Assembly (NCBI RefSeq): GCF_011927795.1
Contig: NZ_JAATJJ010000001.1
Location: forward strand, 2,543,062-2,607,061
DNA length: 64,000 bases
Direction: 5' to 3'
Source: Saonia flava
GTDB lineage: Bacteria; Bacteroidota; Bacteroidia; Flavobacteriales; Flavobacteriaceae
Below are positions 35,257 to 43,912 of the stretch, piece after piece. How positions within the stretch are numbered: position 1 is the stretch's first letter; each line of letters starts with the position of its first letter. The notes beneath the pieces were generated by a model. The model was not told where the DNA came from, ran no database searches, and worked only from the letters and a program-made list of their open reading frames with translations. Both the position numbers and the translations under genes were made by a program.

Positions 35257-38200
35257 ATGCAATTTAAGATTATGACTAAAACAAAATCTTTAGAACCAAA
35301 ACTCGCACGGTGGGTTTCAATACTTGCATTCGCATTCTGCCTTTTAGTAGGGGGCAATGTGTTTGCACAGCAGGGTTCAACGGTAACAGGTGTCGTTTTG
35401 GATGGGACATATAATGATCCTCTTCCTGGCGCCAGCATCATTGAAAAGGGAACTTCTAATGGTACACAAACCGATTTTGATGGGAACTTTACTTTGACAT
35501 TGACAACGGACAATGCCACTATAGTAATTAGCTATGTTGGTTTTGCTACCCAAGAAGTCGCGGTAAATGGAGGTACTCAATTTAATATCACACTTAAAGA
35601 GGATTTACAAGGTCTTGATGAAGTTGTAGTGGTAGGTTATGGATCAGTTAAAAGGTCTGATTTGACAGGTGCAGTTGCCAGCATAGACTCAGATGCGCTA
35701 ACGGAGCGTAATTTTACAAACCCCATTGAATCAGTTCAAGGTAATATCGCAGGTGTTCAAATCTCTTCCAATACGGGTAGAGTTGGAGACGGCTTTGATA
35801 TTCAGATTAGGGGTCAATCCTCATTCTTGGATGATGGTAGTCCATTATTTGTGGTAGATGGTGCGCCTGTAAATGATATTGACTTTCTAAATCCTCAAGA
35901 TATTGCGCAAATAGATATTTTAAAGGATGCTTCTTCAACAGCTATTTATGGATCTAGAGGGGCTAATGGAGTGGTCATTGTGACAACTAAAAGTGGTTCT
36001 TCTGCTAGAGGAGGATTTAATGTTAGTTTTGATTCCTTTGTAGGTATTAAGGAAGTGGCACGTTTGCCAGAGTTAATGGATGGTCCTACTTGGCAATATT
36101 ATCATCAATCCGCTTATTTGGCTACAATAGGTGGGGATCCAATGGATATTGATGCTGCAACTTTGGAAGGCACTGTTGTAGGAGGATCCAACACAATATT
36201 AAGAAGGCGATTTGATGCCAACGATACATACGATTGGTATGATGCCGTATTGCGCAGTGCTATTCAACAAAATAATTATCTAAACATTAATGGTAGATCG
36301 GAGAATGGTGTTGCCTATAATCTAGGGTTGGGCTATCAACACGAAACAGGTAATATATTAAATGAAGAATTAGATAAATATACCTTAAAAACAGGGTTGA
36401 GCCATAATGTTAACGATAAGTTCTCTTTTGGAGCAAATATCACTTTAACGCAAACAATTAATGAGCGTGGGAGCAGCAATGCCATGCAAGAGGCATTTCG
36501 GTTGAACCCATTTTTAAGCCCATTTGCGATTGATGATAGTGGAAACGAAACCACTGAATTGTTTAATCAACCTGGCAAGTTGGTTTTCCCAACATCTGGA
36601 GATTATGCCATCAATAAGACCAGCACATATAATCCTCTTTTGCAGATTGCCAATGCTTCGGATGAGATAAGAAGAATGAACATAGTGGGAAATGTATTCA
36701 TGCAATACAATTTCTTGGATTGGCTATCATTTAGGACCACTTTTTCATCAGGATATGACCATAGAAGAAGAGGTAGATCTTGGGGAACACAAACTAATGA
36801 GGGCCTAAGTAATGGCAACCAACCCCTTGCCGATCTTGACAAAAGAAGTAATTTTAACTATACATGGGATAACCAAATAGATATCACTAAGACATTTAAC
36901 GAGAACCATAATTTCAAGTTTTTAATTCTACAAAGTATTTTTTCTGAAAGAATTGAATCTAGTTTCTCATCTGCCCGTAACCTTTCTTTTGAAAGTGAAT
37001 TTTATAACTTGGGTTCTGGTGCACAATCTACCTTCCAAGTAAATTCTGGTTATTTAGCTGAATCATTAAGTTCTTATGCATTAAGATTGAATTATGATTA
37101 TAAAGAAAAATACTTTTTAACTTTAGCGAACAGATGGGATGGGTATTCTTTGTTTAGTGATGAAAACAAATGGGATTTCTTCCCCTCGGCAGCTGTAGCT
37201 TGGAGGATTTCAAATGAGGATTTTGTAGGAAATGAAAGTCTTTTCTCAAATTTAAAATTAAGGGCCAGTTATGGTTTTACAGGAAACAATGCATTTAATC
37301 GTAGTGATTTTCCTTACCCAACCCTAAATATTTTAAATGATCAATTATTCTATGATATTGATGGGGCAGTAACAGGATTTGTACCGTCTTCCTTAGCAAA
37401 TTCTGATTTAACATGGGAAAAAACCAAAGAGTGGAACGTTGGTCTGGATTTTGGAATTTTTAACAATAGGGTCAATGGTAGCGTTGATGTTTATAATCGT
37501 CTTTCGGAAGACGTAATTTTTGGAAGACTACTTCCTATAGAGGTTGGTATAGAAGGTGGTATTCTAGATAATGCAAGTTCAATTAGGAATAAGGGTGTTG
37601 AGGCAATTCTTAATACAAAAATCATAGATTCAGATTTAGTTTCTTGGGATGTAACTTTAACGTATACAAATAATGATAATACAATTGAATCAATAAACGG
37701 ACAATCTGAAGTTGATGATATTGGGAATGGTTTATTCATTGGTGAGTCAATTGGTGTTAGGGGAGAAAATAATAATCGCTCCAATTATAATTATGTTTTT
37801 GATGGTATTTGGCAGGCAAATGAGCGAGATGAGGCCGCCGCTTTTGGCCAAACAGAGGGACAGGCTAAGGTTAAGGACTTAAATGGTGACGGAGTAATTG
37901 ATCCTGAAAACGACCGTGTTATACTTGGATCTGTTGATCCAGATTGGATAGGAAGTCTTTTTACAAGATTACGAGTGGGGAATTTTGACATTTCTGCTTC
38001 TATGATTACCAATCAGGGAGTGTTTACTTATAGCCCTTGGCGTGCAAATTTTACCGATACACGAGATAGGGGTAGGCAAAAAGCAAATATTTCTTGGTAT
38101 GTACCAGATAATGGTGCAGGATTGACACCTCAGTTTTCTAATGAATATCCTCAGCCCAGAAATCAAGGGCAGTACTGGCGTGGGAGCCAGGTGGGCTACT

Positions 38201-38430
38201 ACGCTGATGCCTCCTTTGTCAAGGTGAAGAATATTGCCCTTGGATATAATTTCGAAAATAATATCCTGGATAAGCTTAATCTTAAAGGCTTAAGAGTTTA
38301 TGCCAATGTCTTAAATCCATTTGTTTTTACAGATTATATGGGTTATGATCCGGAAACGGCGAGTGCTTCTCTAGGTGTTGGTAGGGTTTCTACTGTCACA
38401 TACCAATTAGGATTGAATGTTAAACTATAA
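35257..38430 (+). CDS. SusC-family TonB-dependent outer-membrane transporter (pectin)
   Basis: A 1057-residue outer-membrane barrel. It has a signal peptide ending NVFAQ, an N-terminal carboxypeptidase-regulatory-like domain (about 35-120, with PGASIIEKGTSNGTQTDFDG), a TonB box-like DEVVVVGYG, a plug domain (ending with the IYGSRGANGVVIVTTK family signature) and a barrel to the C-terminus. It imports oligogalacturonides with the adjacent SusD lid. An ATG at 35272 is an alternative start. The next gene overlaps its end in a longer reading, so SusC and SusD are co-transcribed. Confidence 0.95.
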   Translation: MQFKIMTKTKSLEPKLARWVSILAFAFCLLVGGNVFAQQGSTVTGVVLDGTYNDPLPGASIIEKGTSNGTQTDFDGNFTLTLTTDNATIVISYVGFATQEVAVNGGTQFNITLKEDLQGLDEVVVVGYGSVKRSDLTGAVASIDSDALTERNFTNPIESVQGNIAGVQISSNTGRVGDGFDIQIRGQSSFLDDGSPLFVVDGAPVNDIDFLNPQDIAQIDILKDASSTAIYGSRGANGVVIVTTKSGSSARGGFNVSFDSFVGIKEVARLPELMDGPTWQYYHQSAYLATIGGDPMDIDAATLEGTVVGGSNTILRRRFDANDTYDWYDAVLRSAIQQNNYLNINGRSENGVAYNLGLGYQHETGNILNEELDKYTLKTGLSHNVNDKFSFGANITLTQTINERGSSNAMQEAFRLNPFLSPFAIDDSGNETTELFNQPGKLVFPTSGDYAINKTSTYNPLLQIANASDEIRRMNIVGNVFMQYNFLDWLSFRTTFSSGYDHRRRGRSWGTQTNEGLSNGNQPLADLDKRSNFNYTWDNQIDITKTFNENHNFKFLILQSIFSERIESSFSSARNLSFESEFYNLGSGAQSTFQVNSGYLAESLSSYALRLNYDYKEKYFLTLANRWDGYSLFSDENKWDFFPSAAVAWRISNEDFVGNESLFSNLKLRASYGFTGNNAFNRSDFPYPTLNILNDQLFYDIDGAVTGFVPSSLANSDLTWEKTKEWNVGLDFGIFNNRVNGSVDVYNRLSEDVIFGRLLPIEVGIEGGILDNASSIRNKGVEAILNTKIIDSDLVSWDVTLTYTNNDNTIESINGQSEVDDIGNGLFIGESIGVRGENNNRSNYNYVFDGIWQANERDEAAAFGQTEGQAKVKDLNGDGVIDPENDRVILGSVDPDWIGSLFTRLRVGNFDISASMITNQGVFTYSPWRANFTDTRDRGRQKANISWYVPDNGAGLTPQFSNEYPQPRNQGQYWRGSQVGYYADASFVKVKNIALGYNFENNILDKLNLKGLRVYANVLNPFVFTDYMGYDPETASASLGVGRVSTVTYQLGLNVKL

Positions 38431-38443
38431 ATTGCTTGAAATC

Positions 38444-40060
38444 ATGAAAAGAATTATTATATCCTTATTTGTCGCAACTGTTGTTCTAACATCCTGCGAA
38501 GATACTATTGAAGTAGATAATAAAGGTTTCGGTACTGCTGAGGAGTTCTATGTAACTAAGGACGGTTTCGAAAGTTTAATTAATGCCAATTATTCTCGAC
38601 TTCGCGACATATATGGTGAAAGGCCCTATATGTTTAGTGCTGGAACTGATCTTTATGCAGAGGGCAGTGGACGGGCTGCTGAACCTATAGGTCTTAGCCA
38701 ATATACACAATTAAACCCAGCATCGGAAGATGTGGATTTTATTTATATAAATGCCTACAAAGCAATTAGACAGGCAAACACAGCAATATTTTATTCTGAT
38801 ATCACTGAGCAGACTCCAGATATTTCTGCGCGTGTTGGCGAGGTAAAGTATTTACGGGCCAATGCTTATTTTTTATTGGTTCAATCTTATGGGGGTGTGC
38901 CACTAGTGGATGATTTGATTGATAGTCCTGTTACTGAATTTGATAGAGATAGTGCAGAAGCCGTTTATGACTTAATTCTTCAGGACTTAAATGATGCGCT
39001 GGGGAGTGTTGGTACAGGTGATGGCCGAGTTAATCGCAAAGCTGTTCTACATCTATTGGCAAAAGTCCATTTAACAAGAGGTTATGAATCTTTTGGTACG
39101 CCAACTGATTTTAGCATGGCTGCAGATTTTGCGGATCAGGCTATAGGAGGTCAGGGTCTAAACCTTTCATTTGCAGATTTGTGGGATTATTCAAACCAAT
39201 CAAATGAAGAGGTCATTTTTTCTGTCAAATATTCGGCAGGATCTATTAGTTCAGACCCTACAGAATTGGGTAATCAACAAGCTACTTTCTTTGGTCCATA
39301 TATGGGCGGAAATGAAGTTGCAGGAGATGCACCCAATAGGTCATATACATTGTTGGCAACTGATTTTGCCTTAAGATTGTTCACTGAAGATGATGAAAGG
39401 TATGAAGGAAGTTTTATGACACAAGTATATAAACCATATTATTTGGAACATGTAACGGATGACTTAAGTGGTGAGGGAATCAGTGAGTTTTATGAGCCTT
39501 ATTGGTTTACTCCTGCAGACAGTGCGGCTTATGTAAATTCTATTGTTCAAAATACGGATTTTGAATATCACTCTTATGAAACTACTTATGCCCAGGTTGT
39601 TAGTGGTGACTGGGAAACCATTCCGCTTAAAAAATTTGATGACCCATCTGCGCCCTATGGAGCCGAAACCAGTACAAGGGACATTGTGCTTTCACGCTTG
39701 GGAGAAACTTATTTAGTAGCTGCAGAAGCTTATTTAATGTCCGGCCAAGCTGCTATAGGGCTTCAAAGGTTAAATGTTGTTAGACAAAGAGCAGGGGTAA
39801 TGGATGCAACTTTGACGGATTTTGATATTGATTATATTTTAGACGAACGTGCACGAGAGTTATTTGGCGAGTATCATCGTTGGTTTGATTTAAAACGTAC
39901 AGGAAAATTAGTTGAAAGAGCCTCAATGCACCACCCTTTGATTGAAGAATCCAATTTTGCCGGAACAGGTGGCGAGCTTAAAATATTGAGACCTATTCCA
40001 CAGAGTGCATTGGATTTAAATGGAAATAAAAATTTTCCTCAAAACCCGGCATACAATTAA
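38444..40060 (+). CDS. SusD-family substrate-binding lipoprotein (pectin)
   Basis: A 538-residue lipoprotein that caps the SusC transporter. The start at 38444 (MKRIIISLF) gives a signal ending VLTSC. The helical TPR-like core (AIRQANTAIFYS, GEVKYLRANAYFLLVQSYGGVPLVDD) and the C-terminal RARELFGEYHRWFDLKRTGKL block are the SusD family signature. It lies 13 bp after the SusC stop, and a strong terminator follows it, which may reduce transcription into the downstream enzymes. Confidence 0.95.
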   Translation: MKRIIISLFVATVVLTSCEDTIEVDNKGFGTAEEFYVTKDGFESLINANYSRLRDIYGERPYMFSAGTDLYAEGSGRAAEPIGLSQYTQLNPASEDVDFIYINAYKAIRQANTAIFYSDITEQTPDISARVGEVKYLRANAYFLLVQSYGGVPLVDDLIDSPVTEFDRDSAEAVYDLILQDLNDALGSVGTGDGRVNRKAVLHLLAKVHLTRGYESFGTPTDFSMAADFADQAIGGQGLNLSFADLWDYSNQSNEEVIFSVKYSAGSISSDPTELGNQQATFFGPYMGGNEVAGDAPNRSYTLLATDFALRLFTEDDERYEGSFMTQVYKPYYLEHVTDDLSGEGISEFYEPYWFTPADSAAYVNSIVQNTDFEYHSYETTYAQVVSGDWETIPLKKFDDPSAPYGAETSTRDIVLSRLGETYLVAAEAYLMSGQAAIGLQRLNVVRQRAGVMDATLTDFDIDYILDERARELFGEYHRWFDLKRTGKLVERASMHHPLIEESNFAGTGGELKILRPIPQSALDLNGNKNFPQNPAYN

Positions 40061-40140
40061 CAACTGTACTAAACACATAACCAAAAAAATTAGTAATCAT
40101 TTTTAAAAATTAATTTTGAGTTAGTAGTTCAAAGAGAGAG

Positions 40141-40170
40141 GAGGTCTGTGATTATACGGACCTCTTTTTG
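40141..40170 (+). terminator. hairpin terminator inside the pectin locus
   Basis: A 10-bp stem GAGGTCTGTG/TACGGACCTC (two wobble pairs) with the tetraloop ATTA, followed by TTTTTG. It lies between susD and the DUF4861 gene on the coding strand. It probably gives partial termination, so SusCD would be made in excess of the downstream enzymes. Confidence 0.7.
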
Positions 40171-40211
40171 TTTAATTTTAAATTGAAAGAAGAATTTTAC
40201 ATTGAGAAATA

Positions 40212-41204
40212 ATGAAAAAACTAATATTGATTACCAGCATTATCATTGTGGTGCTGACCGCCTGTAAAGAAAATAAAAAGGAAATAGGAACAGATACAAA
40301 TGTTCAGGACAGCACAGCGATAGTATTAAAAACCTATGCTGAGTTATCCATTGCGGAAGGTGGTAAATGGAAAGAAAGGGTTTACGAGGGAGGCACATCA
40401 TTTAAAAACGTAGATGAACTTTGGGTGCCCAAGAGACATACGGACCATTCATGGTACCTTCGTTATGAAGGACCCGGTTGGGAGAGCAACAAAGTAGGTT
40501 ACCGTCTTTACTTAGATTGGCGTAATGCTATAGATATTTTTGGTAAAATCACAGACAGTATTGTTCTGGACCAAGTTGGTCAAGATGGGTTTGATAGCTA
40601 TCACGAAAAACAAAAGTGGGGTCAAGATATCTTAAAGGTTGGAAAAGCACTGGGATTGGGTTCATATGGAAGATTAGTGGCTGATAGTGTCCATCATTTT
40701 CAAAACGTAGATTCCACTTATATTAAAGTCAATAACAACAAAAAGGCGTCTGGCGTTAACATCAGGTATCATGGATGGGCAACAGAAGATATAAAAACTG
40801 ATTTAGATGTTTCCCTCTCTATCAAACCAGATTCAAGAATGACAAGGACAGTTTTGTCCACTTCAAAAAGTGTAGAAGGTCTGGTGACTGGCATTGTTAA
40901 GTCAGAAGGGGTAGATTTAATTGTAGATAATGCAGGCAATAGTGAGTGGGGATATATTGCAACCTATGGTGAGCAAACTTTAGTGCCCGACAATTTAGGT
41001 ATGGTTATTTTTTATAAAAAAGACGAAGTAATATCCCTAGTGGATGGTGCGTATGATCACTTACTTTTATTCAAACCAACAGAGGAATCAATTACATATA
41101 GGTTTGGTGCTGTTTGGGAGGGTGAAAAGAATGGTGTTAAGACAAAAGAGGGATTTCTTTCCTATTTAAAAGATGAGCTTAATAATTTAAACTCAGTTTA
41201 TTAG
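40212..41204 (+). CDS. DUF4861 lipoprotein
   Basis: A 330-residue lipoprotein (signal MKKLILITSIIIVVLTAC) of the DUF4861 family. The mature protein is beta-rich, with conserved-looking blocks WYLRYEGPGWESNKVGYRLYLDWRN and a Trp/Gly-rich C-terminus. No known catalytic motif was recognised. The family recurs in Bacteroidota polyuronate loci next to GH28, GH105 and pectate lyases, which suggests a role in pectin breakdown; whether it is an enzyme or a binding protein is not known. It sits behind the terminator, 21 bp before the GH105 region. Confidence 0.8.
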   Translation: MKKLILITSIIIVVLTACKENKKEIGTDTNVQDSTAIVLKTYAELSIAEGGKWKERVYEGGTSFKNVDELWVPKRHTDHSWYLRYEGPGWESNKVGYRLYLDWRNAIDIFGKITDSIVLDQVGQDGFDSYHEKQKWGQDILKVGKALGLGSYGRLVADSVHHFQNVDSTYIKVNNNKKASGVNIRYHGWATEDIKTDLDVSLSIKPDSRMTRTVLSTSKSVEGLVTGIVKSEGVDLIVDNAGNSEWGYIATYGEQTLVPDNLGMVIFYKKDEVISLVDGAYDHLLLFKPTEESITYRFGAVWEGEKNGVKTKEGFLSYLKDELNNLNSVY

Positions 41205-41252
41205 AGCATTTAGAATACTAAATGGTTGATTTATAAAGAAAATATCCAAGTA

Positions 41253-42488
41253 ATGGCCAATATTTTAAAAAGAGGATTTTCAATACTATTTATCTTCTCA
41301 TTATACATGTTCTACATAACGGCCTGTAGACAAATTAAAAAGGAAAATGCCAATATATCTGATGAAATGCCATTGACCGTGTCAGATACAATTCCTTGGT
41401 CTGAACGCATGGCATTGTCTATCATGAAAAGAAATCCAGAGATTTGGCAAACAGAAAATGATTCCATTCCCAAATGGAATTATAAAATAGGGTTGCTCTG
41501 TACCTCTTTTCAAAAACTTTATGAGAAAACTGGGAATGCCAAATATCTTGATTATGTTAAGAATTATACCAATAAAATAGTTGATCGTGATGGAAATATA
41601 GCCGGTTATAATAAAGAAGAGTATAATATTGATATGGTCAATTCGGGTAAAATGTTGTTTTGGTTATATGATGAGACAAAAGAAGACAGATATCTTAATG
41701 CTTTAATAACATTGCGAGAACAACTAGAAGGTCATCCACGGACGAATTCCGATGGATTATGGCATAAGAAAATTTATCCCCATCAAATGTGGTTGGATGG
41801 TCTTTATATGGGAGCTCCTTTTTATGCGGAATTCAATTCACGTTTTGAAAATGAGGATAAGCTAAATGACATTGCACATCAATTTGAATTGATTTGGAAA
41901 AAAACGTATGATGGTAATACAGGGCTTTTATTGCATGCTTGGGATGAAAGTAAAAAAATGCGTTGGGCCGACAAACAAACAGGTAAATCTCCTAACTTTT
42001 GGTCACGTTCATTAGGGTGGTATATGATGGCTTTGGTCGATGTTCTGGATTTTTTCCCTAAAGACCATCCAAAGAGAAAAGTGTTAATCCAACAATTAAA
42101 TGACCTTTCAAAAGCCTTGGTCGAATTTCAAGATGAGTCTGGAGTTTGGTTTCAGGTAACTAACTTACCAGATAGAGAGGGAAACTATTTGGAATCATCG
42201 GGGTCGTGTATGTTTGCCTATGCTTTTGCCAAAGGCACCAAAAAAGGGTATTTGTCTAAGAATTTTAATATGGTGGCAGAGCTTACCTTTAGCGCTATCT
42301 TAAAAGAATTTATACAGGTGGATCAGGATGGGGAAATTCATATTAATAAAGTCTGTAAAAGTGCGGGGCTGGGAGGAAACCCTTATAGAGATGGTACCTT
42401 TGAATATTATATAAGCGAGCCAATTGTAACCGATAACCTCCATGGATTGGGGCCATTTATTTTGGCAGCAAATCAACTTAATAAATAA
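41253..42488 (+). CDS. GH105 unsaturated rhamnogalacturonyl/galacturonyl hydrolase, copy 1
   Basis: GH105 enzymes remove the 4,5-unsaturated uronate left by lyases. The 411-residue protein begins at the ATG at 41253, and its signal ends IFSLYMFYITAC, so it is a lipoprotein acting outside the cytoplasm. The (alpha/alpha)6-barrel motifs are YNIDMVNSG (Asp near residue 126) and PHQMWLDGLYMG (Asp near 184), which correspond to the two aspartates of the YteR active site, and the C-terminal GGNPYRDGTFEYYISE. It is a tandem relative of the next gene, from which it has diverged considerably. Confidence 0.92.
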   Translation: MANILKRGFSILFIFSLYMFYITACRQIKKENANISDEMPLTVSDTIPWSERMALSIMKRNPEIWQTENDSIPKWNYKIGLLCTSFQKLYEKTGNAKYLDYVKNYTNKIVDRDGNIAGYNKEEYNIDMVNSGKMLFWLYDETKEDRYLNALITLREQLEGHPRTNSDGLWHKKIYPHQMWLDGLYMGAPFYAEFNSRFENEDKLNDIAHQFELIWKKTYDGNTGLLLHAWDESKKMRWADKQTGKSPNFWSRSLGWYMMALVDVLDFFPKDHPKRKVLIQQLNDLSKALVEFQDESGVWFQVTNLPDREGNYLESSGSCMFAYAFAKGTKKGYLSKNFNMVAELTFSAILKEFIQVDQDGEIHINKVCKSAGLGGNPYRDGTFEYYISEPIVTDNLHGLGPFILAANQLNK

Positions 42489-42510
42489 CACCAATACAAA
42501 TCAAAGCGCA

Positions 42511-43746
42511 ATGAATAAGTTTGTTAAAGGGTTTCTAAGTTTATTATTTACGGTTTCTTTTACATTTAGTTGTAAGGAGATCAAGACTGAAAAAACTCAA
42601 AATAAGGAAACTGAAGAACAGTTGGTGTCCAAAGACCTAAAATGGTCGGAGCGTATGGCCCTTTCAGAAATACACCGTTTTCCAGACCCTACGCTATTGG
42701 ACTTTAGGGATACTCCCAGATGGAGTTATACCAATGGACTTGTACTGCAAGGAATGGCCAAAGTGTACGAGCAAACCAAAAATAAAAAGTTATATGACTA
42801 TATCTATGATTATGGCAATAGAATGATAGAAGAAGATGGGTCAATACACACCTATAAATTAAAGAATTACAATCTGGATATGATTAAATCTGGTGATGCA
42901 ATTTTCTATTTATACGAAAAAACAAAAGAGCCCCGATTTAGGAGGGCTATGGATACTCTTCATTTACAAATGGAAGGACAGCCGATAACCTCTGAAGGGG
43001 GGTATTGGCACAAGAAAATTTACCCTTTCCAAATGTGGCTGGATGGTGTTTTCATGGCAGAGCCTTTTCATGCTAAATATGCGTTGGAATTCATAGAAGA
43101 TGATGAGGTCAAAAGAATTATGGATAAGATTGTTCTTCAGTTTGATTTGATTGAAAAATATAATAGAGATTCTGATACTGGATTGTATTTTCATGGATGG
43201 GATGAAAGTCGTGAGCAGCGATGGGCAAGCAAGGATACAGGTCTTTCATCAAATTTTTGGTCCAGAGGTATGGGTTGGTATGGAATGGCCTTAGTGGATG
43301 TCTTGGATTATATACCTAAGAGCCATCCAGGTAGAGCGCGTATTATTGGCTATTTAAAAAATTATGCAGAAGCAATTGTGAAGTATCAAGATGTAACAGG
43401 GACTTGGTATCAAGTTCTAAATCTTCCAAAAAAGGAGGGTAATTACTTAGAAGCTACAGGAACCTCTATGTTTACTTATACCTTGGCAAAAGGAGCAAAC
43501 AAGGGTTATATTTCAAAAACTTATCTGGAAAATGCAGACAAAGGTTTTGAGGGTATTTTGGAGCAGTTTATTACGGTCGAAGATAATGGAGTCATTAATC
43601 TTAATAAATGTTGTGGTGTTGCCGGTTTAGGAGGCAATCCATATAGAGATGGTAGTTTTGAGTATTATGTCAAGGAAATCATAAGGTCTAATGACCCTAA
43701 GGGTACAGGGCCTTTTATGTTTGCTGCTATGGAGTTAAATAAATAA
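42511..43746 (+). CDS. GH105 unsaturated galacturonyl hydrolase, copy 2
   Basis: A 411-residue GH105 enzyme, a paralogue of the preceding gene. The ATG at 42511 (MNKFVKGFLS) gives a lipoprotein signal ending FTFSC. The motifs YNLDMIKSGDA, PFQMWLDGVFMAEPF and GGNPYRDGSFEYYVKE align with the first copy. The sequence between motifs differs much more, pointing to an old duplication with altered subsite preference. Likely split of labour: one copy for unsaturated galacturonate, the other for a rhamnose-containing product; the assignment of which is which cannot be made. Confidence 0.92.
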   Translation: MNKFVKGFLSLLFTVSFTFSCKEIKTEKTQNKETEEQLVSKDLKWSERMALSEIHRFPDPTLLDFRDTPRWSYTNGLVLQGMAKVYEQTKNKKLYDYIYDYGNRMIEEDGSIHTYKLKNYNLDMIKSGDAIFYLYEKTKEPRFRRAMDTLHLQMEGQPITSEGGYWHKKIYPFQMWLDGVFMAEPFHAKYALEFIEDDEVKRIMDKIVLQFDLIEKYNRDSDTGLYFHGWDESREQRWASKDTGLSSNFWSRGMGWYGMALVDVLDYIPKSHPGRARIIGYLKNYAEAIVKYQDVTGTWYQVLNLPKKEGNYLEATGTSMFTYTLAKGANKGYISKTYLENADKGFEGILEQFITVEDNGVINLNKCCGVAGLGGNPYRDGSFEYYVKEIIRSNDPKGTGPFMFAAMELNK

Positions 43747-43912
43747 GTATAAAGAAGCATCTCATTAGTATATCTGAAATAACAGACCTATGTTTTTGGC
43801 ACGTTTGGAGATATTCCATTATGCATCTACTTAATAAGTCATATGATGATGTTGCAAAGATTGGTAAGGCTACTTGGTAATAGGATATCATTCGCCAGAT
43901 TTTCTTAAAAAT

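Noticed and set aside
43747-43912. Gap between the second GH105 and the PL10-CE8 gene
   Set aside because: Checked for a small gene or remnant; only a short unlikely leader from a TTG codon is open, and no hairpin of note was seen.
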